Notes under the pieces: generated by a model
Told to the model about the DNA's origin: nothing
Databases searched by the model: none
What the model saw: the letters and a program-made list of their open reading frames with translations, nothing else
In this document: positions 46,121 to 55,153 of the stretch, piece after piece
Layout: each line of letters opens with the position of its first letter
How positions within the stretch are numbered: the stretch's first letter is position 1
Program-made: the position numbers and the translations under genes
Origin: G963662605 sp963667005
GTDB taxonomy: Bacteria > Bacteroidota > Ignavibacteria > Ignavibacteriales > Ignavibacteriaceae
DNA: 64,000 bases
Assembly (NCBI GenBank): GCA_963667005.1
Contig: OY762937.1
Coordinates: 2,976,001-3,040,000, forward strand
Reading direction: 5' to 3'

Positions 46121-46149
46121 AAAAAACCGTTTCCATGGAAACGGTTTTT
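46121..46149 (-). terminator. Attenuator terminator of the TPP riboswitch
   Basis: A perfect palindrome (14 bp per side, hairpin closing on CCATGG) read on the minus strand as AAAAACCGTTTCC...GGAAACGGTTTTTT. The U-run and position between the aptamer and the start codon make it an intrinsic terminator. Its 5' arm can pair instead with the 3' strand of the aptamer, so it is the OFF structure of the switch. Confidence 0.85.
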
Positions 46150-46176
46150 CATAAATTCGGGTAATCTGAAAATATA

Positions 46177-46262
46177 AACCGTTTCCCTACGCCGGTATGA
46201 TCCGGATCAGGTGTTAAGGGTTTTATCTCAGTTACTCTGTAGTGGTAACACCCCTAACGGTT
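46177..46262 (-). promoter_or_regulatory. TPP riboswitch (THI-box) aptamer
   Basis: On the minus strand the conserved THI-box appears: GGGGTG, ACTGAGAT, AACACCTGATCCGGATCAT and ACCGGCGTAGGGA in the right order. P1 is closed by AACCGTT (46262-46256) and AACGGTT (46183-46177). It controls the TonB receptor-thiN-symporter operon. The 3' P1 strand carries GGAAACGGTTT, the same sequence as the 3' arm of the following terminator, which gives an antiterminator when no TPP is bound. Confidence 0.96.
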
Positions 46263-46307
46263 CTAACAATAATATGTAAACTTAGTTAGGTTATTTTCCT
46301 TGTAAAA

Positions 46308-48947
46308 TTAATCAACTACAATTTTCTGACCGGGTTTTAATTTCGTCCCGGCAATTTTGTTTTTCTTCGCAAGTTCCTTCGTAGTCATCTGGTATTTTTT
46401 TGCGATACTGAAAAGTGACTCGCCTTTTCTTACTACGTGTACATTTGCAACGGCTGCTTTGTGGGCACCTTTTCTGTGTTTTGATACAGCTGTTCTTTCA
46501 GGCTTTTCTTTCGAAGCAAAATCAGAATAGATTCTTAGCTTTTGTCCGGCCTGCAAATGGTTCTTGGAAATCTTATTCCACTTTTTAATGTTGGTTACAC
46601 TGACATCAAATCTATCTGCGATCTGCGCAAGTGTTTCACCTTTTTTAACTTTGTAAATGTTCTTTGTCGCTGGTGTTCTAACGGCATTATCACCATATGA
46701 TGAAGCCCTGTCCTCATTCATAATACGGATAACTTTACCTGCCTGTATTCTGTTGCCAGCAAGGTGGTTCCATCTTCTAACCTGGCTTGGGCTTACACCG
46801 AATTTAGCAGCAATTTTACTGACTGTTTCGCCGTGGCGAACTTTATACTTGAATACTCTCGCTGAACTTTTTGAAGTAGTTCTCTCAGCAGCAACGTCAA
46901 CATTCTTTTCAGAATAGATTTTAATCTTCTGATTCCGTGTCAGCTTATTGGAACTTAAATCATTCCACTGCATAATTTCCGATTTAGCGACATTGTATTT
47001 GTTCGCAATTGAGGTAAGGTTTTCACCTTTGCGGACTTTATGGAAAAACCAGGCTTTGCGGACGAGGTTTTCACTGACAGAAGTAGTCTTTTTCTCAGAT
47101 GAAGAAAGTTTATCGAGGCTCGCGTAAAAGTCACGCTTATCCTGCGGTACATAAACATTCAACTGCTGTCCGACCTTCAACGCAGTCGTATATGGAATAG
47201 CATTCCAGTTACGAATGTCGCTGACACGGACACCGAAAAGATCGGCAATACTTAACAAGCTTTCTTTCGGTTTAACCGTGTAGGTCACCAAAGATTTACC
47301 GGCAGGAACAATCTTGGAATCGGATTCTTCAACATCCTGTTCTTCTTTTGTTGTATTGTCCGCTACTACAGCTTTGATATTGGTCTTTTCTTCAGTTTTG
47401 CCCGGCTCCTGGTTCAAAGCGATATAAGGAGAAACGTAAGTCTCTTGTTCGCCGACTCCGGGCTGATCCTGTGCTTCGCCTGAATTTGAATCAGCTGTAG
47501 CCTGGTTTGTATTTACTGCGACATCAACATCCTGATAAGCAGACTTGAAAGGTATCTTTAAACGGACACCTCTTCTGACTTTTGTTCTGGTTGAAATACT
47601 GTTTGCATCTGCAAGCTCGGCTGCTGATACACCATATCTGTCGGCGATTGAACGTAACGATTCACCACGTTTAACTGTATGGAATGCAAAATTACGGCGG
47701 GCTTTCTCAGGAATTGTCTGAATGTTCGCCGCAAATTTGTCCTTGGCGCCTTTGGGTATACGAAGTTCATATCCGCCTGCATAGTTTGCAGGACTGCAAT
47801 ACTGGGTCAACTCCGGATTGAGTTCAAGAAGTTCTTCGGAAGTTGTACCCGCGCAAGATGCCAAAAATCCAATATCAACGGCATCATTTACCTTGGCAAT
47901 CTCATATTCGAGCGGTTTTTCATAAGCTATGTTATTAAAACCATGCTTTTCGGGATTCATCGCAACCAGGCAAACGGCAATATATTGAGGTACGTAATTT
48001 CTGGTTTCTTTGGGCAAATAGCTCTGAAGTTCCCAGAAGTTCTTACTGTCGCCTCTTTTCATAGCACGGGTTATTCTACCTTCTCCTGCATTGTAAGATG
48101 CAAGAACCAGATACCAATCGCCTAAGGATGTATAAAGGTCTTTTAAGTGACGGGCGGCAGCGTGAGTAGCTTTTACCGGGTCACGTCTTTCGTCTGTATA
48201 AAAATCATAATTCAAGCCGTACAGCTTTCCTGTGGAACGGATAAACTGCCACATACCGACAGCACCTGCCCATGAACGGGCAACAGGATTCAAACCGCTT
48301 TCAACCATGGCCAAATAAACGAGCTGTTCAGGGGCACCTTCTTCCTTAAAGATCTGCTTCATCATTGGGAAGTATCTGCCCGAACGTGCCAGCCATGATT
48401 CCATGAATTTTCTGCCGCGGCCTGTAAAATAGTCAACCCATTGCTCAACGAGCGGATTGACATCAAGAGGAATCTCAGCAGAGACCACCTCTTTACGGGC
48501 GACCATTGCAGGATTCTCAATTTTGTAGTCCAATTCTGTGACAGATTTGCCCATCCACTCTTCCAGCGCTGCAAAAGATGCATTAGCGGGAAGCTCAGGA
48601 AGGCCGTCTATGAATTTCTTATAGTCGTCTATAATAGAATTGGATAACTCCGCATAAGCGTCATTATGGTCAATTCCGGGATAATAACTAAGGTTATTGA
48701 TGATTCTCAGCGCATTTTCGTAGTTATTAATAGCTTCGTTAACGCTATTAACTTCCTGCTTCTGCAATGCGAGAACATATGATTGACGGGCTTGCTCCAA
48801 GAGTTCTGAAACTATTTCATTCTTGTTTTCTACTTGGAGAGTGTCTTTTAGTGTGACTTCTTTAGCGATTTCTTTGTTCCCTCCGCAGGAAACTACCAGC
48901 AGAGACAACAGAGAAATAACTAAGAATGCTAAAGCACTCTTTCTCAT
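46308..48947 (-). CDS. MltD-like membrane-bound lytic transglycosylase with six LysM repeats
   Basis: 879-aa lipoprotein. Lipobox LVVSC with Cys21. Residues about 30-150 are helical; the SLT (GH23) domain follows with VESGLNPVARSWAGAVGMWQF (catalytic Glu) and SYNAGEGRI. Then come six LysM domains, each starting like HTVKRGESLRSIA, KYKVRHGETVSKIA or VHVVRKGESLFSIA, joined by Ser/Lys-rich linkers. It cleaves peptidoglycan with 1,6-anhydro-MurNAc formation. E. coli MltD has two to three LysM, so six is long. It reads into the TPP riboswitch with no terminator of its own. Confidence 0.92.
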   Translation of the reverse strand: MRKSALAFLVISLLSLLVVSCGGNKEIAKEVTLKDTLQVENKNEIVSELLEQARQSYVLALQKQEVNSVNEAINNYENALRIINNLSYYPGIDHNDAYAELSNSIIDDYKKFIDGLPELPANASFAALEEWMGKSVTELDYKIENPAMVARKEVVSAEIPLDVNPLVEQWVDYFTGRGRKFMESWLARSGRYFPMMKQIFKEEGAPEQLVYLAMVESGLNPVARSWAGAVGMWQFIRSTGKLYGLNYDFYTDERRDPVKATHAAARHLKDLYTSLGDWYLVLASYNAGEGRITRAMKRGDSKNFWELQSYLPKETRNYVPQYIAVCLVAMNPEKHGFNNIAYEKPLEYEIAKVNDAVDIGFLASCAGTTSEELLELNPELTQYCSPANYAGGYELRIPKGAKDKFAANIQTIPEKARRNFAFHTVKRGESLRSIADRYGVSAAELADANSISTRTKVRRGVRLKIPFKSAYQDVDVAVNTNQATADSNSGEAQDQPGVGEQETYVSPYIALNQEPGKTEEKTNIKAVVADNTTKEEQDVEESDSKIVPAGKSLVTYTVKPKESLLSIADLFGVRVSDIRNWNAIPYTTALKVGQQLNVYVPQDKRDFYASLDKLSSSEKKTTSVSENLVRKAWFFHKVRKGENLTSIANKYNVAKSEIMQWNDLSSNKLTRNQKIKIYSEKNVDVAAERTTSKSSARVFKYKVRHGETVSKIAAKFGVSPSQVRRWNHLAGNRIQAGKVIRIMNEDRASSYGDNAVRTPATKNIYKVKKGETLAQIADRFDVSVTNIKKWNKISKNHLQAGQKLRIYSDFASKEKPERTAVSKHRKGAHKAAVANVHVVRKGESLFSIAKKYQMTTKELAKKNKIAGTKLKPGQKIVVD

Positions 48948-49104
48948 TCGTTATTCCTCGATTTAGTAAATGTTAAGTTTTAATATACCTTTTTAATCTC
49001 AAACATTCAAGTATAAAAACCATAACCTGAATATTTGATTGGTTTTATGAACGTCCCTTCAAGTTTAATATTAAGATTTTTAAACAATAATTAACACTGC
49101 ATTT

Positions 49105-49788
49105 TTAGCGTATCAACGATAAAACATTATCGGCACCTATCACTTGTTCCAACTTACTAATTTCTTTATTATGAAACCAGTAATAAATTTTGCCCGCGTT
49201 AATGCCCTGAATGAGATCTGAAGTAGTAAGGATAATATATATCCGGTACTCCTCAGCAACCTTGATCAGCAGTTGAGTAATTTCTTCTCTGCTCTCTCTG
49301 CTTTTGTGATGAAAGGGCTCATCAATGAGCAAGCATGGTGGATTAGCAGCCAGAGCACGAGCTAATGCTACTCGGAACAAAAAGCCACTGCCATTATCTG
49401 CCGGGTAGTGAGTCTCGTATCCATCCAGTCCGGTAATTTCTAGTGCCCGTTTTACACTATCTGCCGAACCTCCTTTAACGGGTTTGTTTGGCAGCGACAC
49501 ATTTTCCACTACGTTAAGCCACGGCAAAGTAGAAGGTCTGCTTGGAATAAATGGGAGTGGTGAAACACTGAACGCACTGGTTACTGAACCTGTCGCCGGT
49601 GTATCTAATCCAGCCAGCAGACGGAGAAGTTCCAAACGACCGGAATCATCCTCTCCAAAAACCGATACAATACCATAGCTTTCAGGCAGTTTAATTTCTG
49701 ATGTAAGATTATGTACTATTCTCTTTTTGAAATTCCCTTTGAGAGAAGCAACAAAGCCGACATCCTTAAGTTCGAATATTTTATTCAT
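49105..49788 (-). CDS. Degenerate ABC ATPase-like protein (NitT/TauT type)
   Basis: 227 aa with the ABC ATPase layout but damaged catalytic motifs. The Walker A position reads GEDDSGRLELL, so the GKS/T lysine is absent. The signature region reads DNGSGFLFRVALARALA, missing LSGGQ. Walker B (CLLIDEP) is intact, followed by HHK. RPSTLPWLNVVENVSLP resembles the Q-loop segment of SsuB/TauB/NrtC ATPases. It sits 4 bp after a membrane protein. A nucleotide-binding-deficient partner or a decaying transporter are both possible. Reading frame is intact. Confidence 0.7.
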   Translation of the reverse strand: MNKIFELKDVGFVASLKGNFKKRIVHNLTSEIKLPESYGIVSVFGEDDSGRLELLRLLAGLDTPATGSVTSAFSVSPLPFIPSRPSTLPWLNVVENVSLPNKPVKGGSADSVKRALEITGLDGYETHYPADNGSGFLFRVALARALAANPPCLLIDEPFHHKSRESREEITQLLIKVAEEYRIYIILTTSDLIQGINAGKIYYWFHNKEISKLEQVIGADNVLSLIR

Positions 49789-49792
49789 AGTA

Positions 49793-50437
49793 TTACTCGT
49801 GCCCTACCGATTGCTTATCTGAAATCATTACAACCACAAGGTGCAAGATGATGAAAAACACAACCAAACTAATGAGAATACCCCACACAGCGGAGTCATT
49901 CCACAATTGAAGTAACGACCTCATTAATGAGGCGATCCCATTCGGTTCATCGGTGATTGCTTCCATTCCTAAAAGCACAATCCAAAGATATAAGTGATAC
50001 TCTTTAACAAACCGGAAATAGTTTTTCCGGACATAAGAAAACCAGAGTGCGTTTGAGTCAATTTTGCCCACCAAACTCAATGATTCAAGTGCATCGGTAA
50101 ATCTGCCACTGATTGCATTATATCGTTTCACCGCTTCAGTAAGTATTACTACGAACACTATTAGTGTGTTTACAGAAATTAAGATAATTTCTTTGTGAAT
50201 CGAGAAATGATTAAGCAAAGCCGACGTAATTAATAAAATTAGGCTAATCAAATAAATGTTTGCATTTTCTAAAGCTTTGCTTATATTTAACCTTCTAAAT
50301 GTCGACAATACGGAAAGCACCACAAAAGATAGTGCAACACCCCCGTACAATACAACAAATGAGAACACAATTCTCTGAACTACATTAAGTTCATGTATGT
50401 AGAAAACAATATCTTTTAAGAATGTTGATATTTGCAT
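49793..50437 (-). CDS. Membrane protein, probable degenerate ABC permease partner
   Basis: 214 aa with about five hydrophobic helices (residues 22-45, 60-80, 82-105, 148-165, 183-205). Between the third and fourth is DALESLSLVGKIDSNALWFSYVRKN, resembling the EAA coupling loop of NitT/TauT permeases, though the EAA-G pattern is weak. Immediately upstream of the ABC-like gene (4 bp). No substrate-binding protein is nearby. Assignment rests on topology, that loop and the neighbour. Confidence 0.5.
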   Translation of the reverse strand: MQISTFLKDIVFYIHELNVVQRIVFSFVVLYGGVALSFVVLSVLSTFRRLNISKALENANIYLISLILLITSALLNHFSIHKEIILISVNTLIVFVVILTEAVKRYNAISGRFTDALESLSLVGKIDSNALWFSYVRKNYFRFVKEYHLYLWIVLLGMEAITDEPNGIASLMRSLLQLWNDSAVWGILISLVVFFIILHLVVVMISDKQSVGHE

Positions 50438-50691
50438 TTTCCCGGTAATTTTTAATTATTTGTTAAATTTTACAAGATACTTTCAGCCCTAAGATACTTA
50501 TAATCAACCAATAAATAAAACCTATCTTCCGGGCATAACTACGAGAAAGTGCCGAACATTTATTTGAGCAAGAATTACTCAAAGAATGTTGTTGCGTGAT
50601 AAACGTAATATTAATATCTTAACTTAGTGTGATAAATTTAATTAACAATTAGCAACTTTTTGCAAAAACTAACTTTTATTAAGGGTATTTA

Positions 50692-51966
50692 ATGGAATCT
50701 GCGAAACTCATTTTCCGTGGGAAAGAATATGATATTCCTGTTGTTGAAGGTTCAGAAGGTGAAGTAGGTCTTGATATAACTGCACTACGCGCCCAAACCG
50801 GCGCAATTACATATGACCCCTCTTACGGAAATACGGGATCATGCAAAAGCGCAATCACGTTTATAGACGGTGAAAAAGGAATATTACGATACCGCGGATA
50901 CCCCATTGAACAGTTGGCTGAAAAGTCAAGTTTTATGGAGGTTAGCTACCTCCTTCTTAACGGTGAGCTTCCCACGAGCAGCCAACTCTCAGATTTCAAA
51001 GATTCATTAACACACCATAGTCTTCTTCACGAAGAAATGAAGAAAATGTTTGAGGGATACACATCAACCTCACATCCGATGGGTATGCTTGCTGCTATGG
51101 TTGCATCACTTTCAGGTTATTATCAGGATACCGACAAGGAAAGTGATATTAGTCTTAATGCAGTCCGTTTGCTTGCAAAGATTAAAACCATTGCTGCATT
51201 CTCGTATAAAAAGCTTGTCGGCCAGCCATATGTTTACCCTCTTAACAGTTTAAGTTATACCGCAGATCTTCTCCACATGTTGTTCGCAGTGCCTTCAGAA
51301 CATTACTCAATATCCCCTGTTTTGGAAGATGCTTTGGATAAAGTATTGATTCTGCATGCAGATCATGAACAGAACTGTAGTACATCAACGGTAAGAATGT
51401 CCGGCAGCAGCCGTGCTAATTTGTTTACAACAATTGCATCTGGTATCAGCGCTTTATGGGGACCTTTACATGGCGGTGCAAATCAGGAAGTTTTAATGAT
51501 GCTTGAACAGATACGCAAGGATAACTGCGATTACAAAAAGTATATCAATCTTGCTAAAGAGAAAAAAAGTGGCTACAAGCTGATGGGCTTCGGACATCGT
51601 GTTTATAGAAATTTCGATCCCCGTGCAAAAATACTTAAAGAAGCATCCGATAGAGTTTTGCATGATTTAAAAGTATACGACCCGCTTTTGGATATCGCAA
51701 AGAATTTGGAACGAGTTGCATTGGAAGATGATTATTTCATCGAAAGAAAACTGTATCCGAACGTTGATTTTTACAGCGGTATTATTTATCGCGCAATGGG
51801 CATTCCTATGAACATGTGTACCGTCATGTTCGCTTTGGGACGGTTACCCGGATGGCTGGCTCACTGGAAAGAAATGATGAGCGATCCGAACCTGAAAATC
51901 AGCAGACCGAGACAGATTTACACCGGTTCAAATGAACGGTCATACATTCCGATTTACGAAAGATAA
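50692..51966 (+). CDS. gltA: Citrate synthase
   Basis: 424 aa. Type II (hexameric, Gram-negative-like) citrate synthase, condensing acetyl-CoA and oxaloacetate. Catalytic motifs: ILHADHEQNCSTST (His), GPLHGGANQEVL and MGFGHRVYRNFDPRA, and a C-terminal DFYSGIIYRAMGIP with the Asp. An N-terminal beta domain (AKLIFRGKEYDIPVVEG) is present. Monocistronic, with RBS AAGGG and a terminator directly after. Confidence 0.96.
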   Translation: MESAKLIFRGKEYDIPVVEGSEGEVGLDITALRAQTGAITYDPSYGNTGSCKSAITFIDGEKGILRYRGYPIEQLAEKSSFMEVSYLLLNGELPTSSQLSDFKDSLTHHSLLHEEMKKMFEGYTSTSHPMGMLAAMVASLSGYYQDTDKESDISLNAVRLLAKIKTIAAFSYKKLVGQPYVYPLNSLSYTADLLHMLFAVPSEHYSISPVLEDALDKVLILHADHEQNCSTSTVRMSGSSRANLFTTIASGISALWGPLHGGANQEVLMMLEQIRKDNCDYKKYINLAKEKKSGYKLMGFGHRVYRNFDPRAKILKEASDRVLHDLKVYDPLLDIAKNLERVALEDDYFIERKLYPNVDFYSGIIYRAMGIPMNMCTVMFALGRLPGWLAHWKEMMSDPNLKISRPRQIYTGSNERSYIPIYER

Positions 51967-51989
51967 TTCTGAAAAGAATGATGATGAGC

Positions 51990-52023
51990 AAGGCTGTTTA
52001 ACTTTGTTGAGCAGCCTTTTTTT
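51990..52023 (+). terminator. Rho-independent terminator of gltA
   Basis: AGGCTG and CAGCCT form the stem around a 15-nt loop, followed by seven T that overlap the stop codon of the convergent gpsA. Confidence 0.8.
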
Positions 52024-53023
52024 ATTCGTTCTCTGCTTTCATTTCCCTGGTCATCAAATCGGAGCAGGCTTTTGCTGCATCCTTATCTTCAAACAGGATT
52101 TTATATACTTCGAACGTAATAGGTGTTTCGATGTTATGCTTCATGGCAAGCTGAGTAGCGGATTTACTCGTAACAACACCTTCAGCTACTGCACTCATGC
52201 TGCTTAAAACTTCTTTGAGTTTCATTCCCGAACCGATCTTCTCACCGACATACCGGTTCCTGCTGTGCTTGCTGCCGCAGGTTACAATAAGATCACCCAT
52301 GCCGGATAAGCCAGCGAAGGTTTCAGGAAATGCGCCCAGAGCAATACCGAGACGCGAAATCTCGGCAACGCCTCTGGTCATGATCGCAGCCTTAGTATTA
52401 TCACCGTATTTCAAACCATCAATGATTCCCGCACCTACCGCAATAACATTTTTAAATGCACCACCCAATTCTACTCCGATTAGATCAAGCGACGAATACA
52501 CTCTGAAGTAAGGGCGCATAAATGTTGTCTGAATCAAACGTGCTGTGGAAATGTCTGTTGATGCAGCAACAACAGTAGTTGGAATGAGACGGCTTACTTC
52601 TTCCGCGTGTGAAGGGCCGGAAAGTACGCCGATATGTGCCGGTGAAATTTCCGGATATACATTGCGGACTATCTGTGATACGGTCAGGTCGGTATCAACT
52701 TCAATTCCTTTTGAAACGCTTACAAGTATGGTATCCTTGATAAGACTGAAGTCAACATTTTTAATGACACTGCGGATGAATTGTGTAGGAATTGCAATAA
52801 CAATTAATTTTTTATTTGAGCAGGCTTCTAAAAGATCATTTGTGATGTTAATACCGAGAGGTATGCTAATGCCCGGGAGCAGTGTAACATTCTCTCTTTT
52901 ATCTTTGAGAACCTCGCAGTAGTCCTTACTAAATTCCCAGAGAGTTACGTTGTGTCCGTTGGCATGTAAAAGAATGGATAATGTCGTACCCCATCCGCCG
53001 GCACCGAGAACTGCTACGTCCAT
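52022..53023 (-). CDS. gpsA: Glycerol-3-phosphate dehydrogenase [NAD(P)+]
   Basis: 333 aa. It reduces dihydroxyacetone phosphate to sn-glycerol-3-phosphate. GAGGWGTTLS dinucleotide loop (residues 7-16), SVSKGIE, SGPSHAEEVSR, GAFKNVIAVGAGI with the catalytic Lys, and RNRYVGE. It follows plsY by 8 bp; GpsA makes the substrate that PlsY acylates. Confidence 0.96.
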   Translation of the reverse strand: MDVAVLGAGGWGTTLSILLHANGHNVTLWEFSKDYCEVLKDKRENVTLLPGISIPLGINITNDLLEACSNKKLIVIAIPTQFIRSVIKNVDFSLIKDTILVSVSKGIEVDTDLTVSQIVRNVYPEISPAHIGVLSGPSHAEEVSRLIPTTVVAASTDISTARLIQTTFMRPYFRVYSSLDLIGVELGGAFKNVIAVGAGIIDGLKYGDNTKAAIMTRGVAEISRLGIALGAFPETFAGLSGMGDLIVTCGSKHSRNRYVGEKIGSGMKLKEVLSSMSAVAEGVVTSKSATQLAMKHNIETPITFEVYKILFEDKDAAKACSDLMTREMKAENE

Positions 53024-53031
53024 AGTAAAAA

Positions 53032-53694
53032 TTAATGTTTCTTCTTAAAACTGATCTTATTCTCACTACCCGCGATGAGCCTCGAGATGTTTGCTCTATG
53101 AGTAAAGACAACAATCAAGAAGACACCGAAAAGAAATGGAAGAAGAGTATGATAACCGATGATATCAACATGAAATACGTTAGCCCGTATGATCATAGCA
53201 ACCGGAATAGCCAAAGTTGCAAGGATTGAACCGAGTGAAACGTATCTTGATGCCGAAACAACGATAATGAAAACGCCGACTCCGATAAGTAAATCAATCG
53301 TCGAAATTACTAACAGGAACCCCATACCGGTGGCAATGCCTTTTCCGCCTTTAAAATTACCGAAGACGGTCCATATATGCCCGGCCATGACACTGAGTCC
53401 GGCAATGATTTGAACGAGAGTGAAATCATCGAATGGTGTTTGATTAGGGAAAGGAAAACTACCAAAATATAATCTTGCAATAACAACTACTGCAAGCACA
53501 CCCTTGAGTGCGTCTAATAAAATTACTAAAAGCCCATATTTCCAGCCTAGGATTCTCATCACATTGGTCCCGCCCATATTACCACTGCCTTGATGACGGA
53601 TATCCGTACCATTCACGGCCTTGCTAACCAATACTCCCGAAGGAATGGAACCAGCTAAATAAGACAATAAAACGATAACTGCTAAATTGAGCAT
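53032..53694 (-). CDS. plsY: Acyl-phosphate:glycerol-3-phosphate acyltransferase PlsY
   Basis: 220 aa from the ATG at 53694 (an extension to 53751 is rejected since the family starts at the first helix). Five to seven transmembrane helices. Motifs: SYLAGSIPSG, GSGNMGGTNVMRILG and the GHIWTVFGNFKGGKGIATGMG acyl-phosphate site. It adds the first acyl chain to G3P. Forms a two-gene unit with gpsA. Confidence 0.95.
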   Translation of the reverse strand: MLNLAVIVLLSYLAGSIPSGVLVSKAVNGTDIRHQGSGNMGGTNVMRILGWKYGLLVILLDALKGVLAVVVIARLYFGSFPFPNQTPFDDFTLVQIIAGLSVMAGHIWTVFGNFKGGKGIATGMGFLLVISTIDLLIGVGVFIIVVSASRYVSLGSILATLAIPVAMIIRANVFHVDIIGYHTLLPFLFGVFLIVVFTHRANISRLIAGSENKISFKKKH

Positions 53695-53803
53695 TATATT
53701 GTGTCCTGAATATTTCAAAATAATTAAATAAAAACTATTTACACTTAGCAAATAATTTTTATGTAATTACGTATACAATATGTTAAAAATTAGCATAAAA
53801 ATC

Positions 53804-53837
53804 AAAAAAAAGAGCAGTCAAAATGACTGCCCTTTTT
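53804..53837 (-). terminator. Rho-independent terminator of the hsp20 pair
   Basis: On the minus strand GGGCAGTCA-TTT-TGACTGCTC followed by a run of T, 20 bp after the hsp20 stop. Confidence 0.88.
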
Positions 53838-53856
53838 GTGAGAAATCGCACACTGA

Positions 53857-54321
53857 TTATTTAACTGAAATCTGCAGTTCTTTAGGCTTTACTTCTTCAG
53901 CCTTTGGAATTACCACGGTTAACTGACCATCCTTGAATTCGGCCTCTATTTTATCTTCTTTTACCTTTTCAGGCAGTTTGAAAGATCTGTAGAATTTGCC
54001 GTACGTTCTTTCCACTCTATGAAATTTACCGTCTTTGTCTTCTTTCTGCTGGTTACGCTCGCCGGAGATTTTAAGCTCTCCGTTTGCGTATGAAAGCTTA
54101 ACATCTGACTTTGAAAGTCCCGGAAGATCCAAAATCAAGCGGTAATTATCTTTATCTTCATAGATATCAGTTAGCGGCATCCAAACCGCGTTTTCATATT
54201 CTTCATCAGCTTCTTTCCGTGAAGGAAAGTTAAATTTGCTTTCCAAATCACTAAACAAGCGGCTGAATTCGCGCTCTACATTGAGTAGATCACGCATCGG
54301 GTTATAACGTATGAGTGACAT
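53857..54321 (-). CDS. Hsp20/alpha-crystallin small heat shock protein
   Basis: 154 aa, ATP-independent holdase. The alpha-crystallin domain spans about residues 47-150, with LPGLSKSDVKLSYANGELKISGER and the GQLTVVIPKAEE beta strand; a C-terminal extension follows. N-terminal RYNPMRDLLNVEREFSRLF is typical of bacterial class A members. Second gene of an hsp20 pair (30 bp after the first). Confidence 0.94.
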   Translation of the reverse strand: MSLIRYNPMRDLLNVEREFSRLFSDLESKFNFPSRKEADEEYENAVWMPLTDIYEDKDNYRLILDLPGLSKSDVKLSYANGELKISGERNQQKEDKDGKFHRVERTYGKFYRSFKLPEKVKEDKIEAEFKDGQLTVVIPKAEEVKPKELQISVK

Positions 54322-54351
54322 AGTATTCTCCTTTTGTATAGTTATTTGATG

Positions 54352-54735
54352 TTAATTAATAGCGATAGACTTAGGCAGAGCTTCAGATTTTTTCATCAAC
54401 TCAAGAACCAGAACGCCATTTTCGTAACGGGCCTGAATGCTCTCCCTGTCTATCAAATTTGTTATTTTAAACTTTCTGAAATAGTTACCGGATCTGATCT
54501 CCTTGCGGATAAATTTCCGTTCACCTAATTCCTCTGCCAAAACTTTGCCGGTGACGATAAGTTCATCATCTTCGACTTTCACATTCACATTCTCTTTTGA
54601 AACTCCGGGCATGCTGATATAAACCGAGAATCTGTCTTTTGATTCAAGAATATCCGCAGCCGGATTTTTCCAAATTTCAGGAGCCTTTTCATCAGTGTCT
54701 TTAGTTACCAAATATGTTTCATATGAATTGCACAT
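54352..54735 (-). CDS. Hsp20/alpha-crystallin small heat shock protein (second type)
   Basis: 127 aa from the ATG at 54735, preceded by AAGGATAAAGACA. Alpha-crystallin domain with SMPGVSKENVNVKVEDDELIV and YENGVLVLELMKKSE. Its N-terminal arm is very short and differs from the neighbour, so this is an ancient pair, not a recent duplicate. First gene of the unit, with a sigma-54-like promoter upstream. Confidence 0.9.
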   Translation of the reverse strand: MCNSYETYLVTKDTDEKAPEIWKNPAADILESKDRFSVYISMPGVSKENVNVKVEDDELIVTGKVLAEELGERKFIRKEIRSGNYFRKFKITNLIDRESIQARYENGVLVLELMKKSEALPKSIAIN

Positions 54736-54781
54736 TGTCTTTATCCTTTTCTGTATTGTGTTAACGTTTCTGTTCCTATAT

Positions 54782-54798
54782 AACAAAGCCTGTGCCAA
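54782..54798 (-). promoter_or_regulatory. Sigma-54-type -24/-12 promoter of the hsp20 pair
   Basis: On the minus strand TTGGCACAGGCTTTGTT, matching the consensus YTGGCACGrNNNTTGCW at 15 of 17 positions, with GG at -24 and the -12 element reading TTGT rather than TTGC. The start would lie about 35 bp before the AUG of the first hsp20. Inverted repeats further upstream suit an enhancer-binding regulator. Confidence 0.55.
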
Positions 54799-55153
54799 AA
54801 CCATAAAACAGCTCTAACTTATTATTTTATATTATTTTAGAGCGATTCTGCACCAATATTAGAAATTTTGCCATTATGACGTATTTTGCGTCATATTTGC
54901 TTACTTTTGTCGCTTTGGCATATATCGCGCTTCAAATCCTGTCACTTTGACTATTTTTCATTCTTTTTGTCAGTTTCTTAAGTAATTACAACTTCTCATG
55001 CTTGCCTTCTAAGCGAATTCAGTTTAGTAATTCTAATTATCGTTCATCTTAAAACTTGGTAGCAATAGATTCAAAGGTTTATTGTCATTTCGTAGCTCAG
55101 CCGCTAACAATCTTTCGAATACACTATCAATTTTAAATTTCTTTTTTCATTTA

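Noticed and set aside
46308..48947. A separate promoter signal for the thiamine operon inside the mltD end
   Set aside because: TATTATTG is present upstream of the aptamer but no TTG lies 20 bp before it, so no promoter was annotated.
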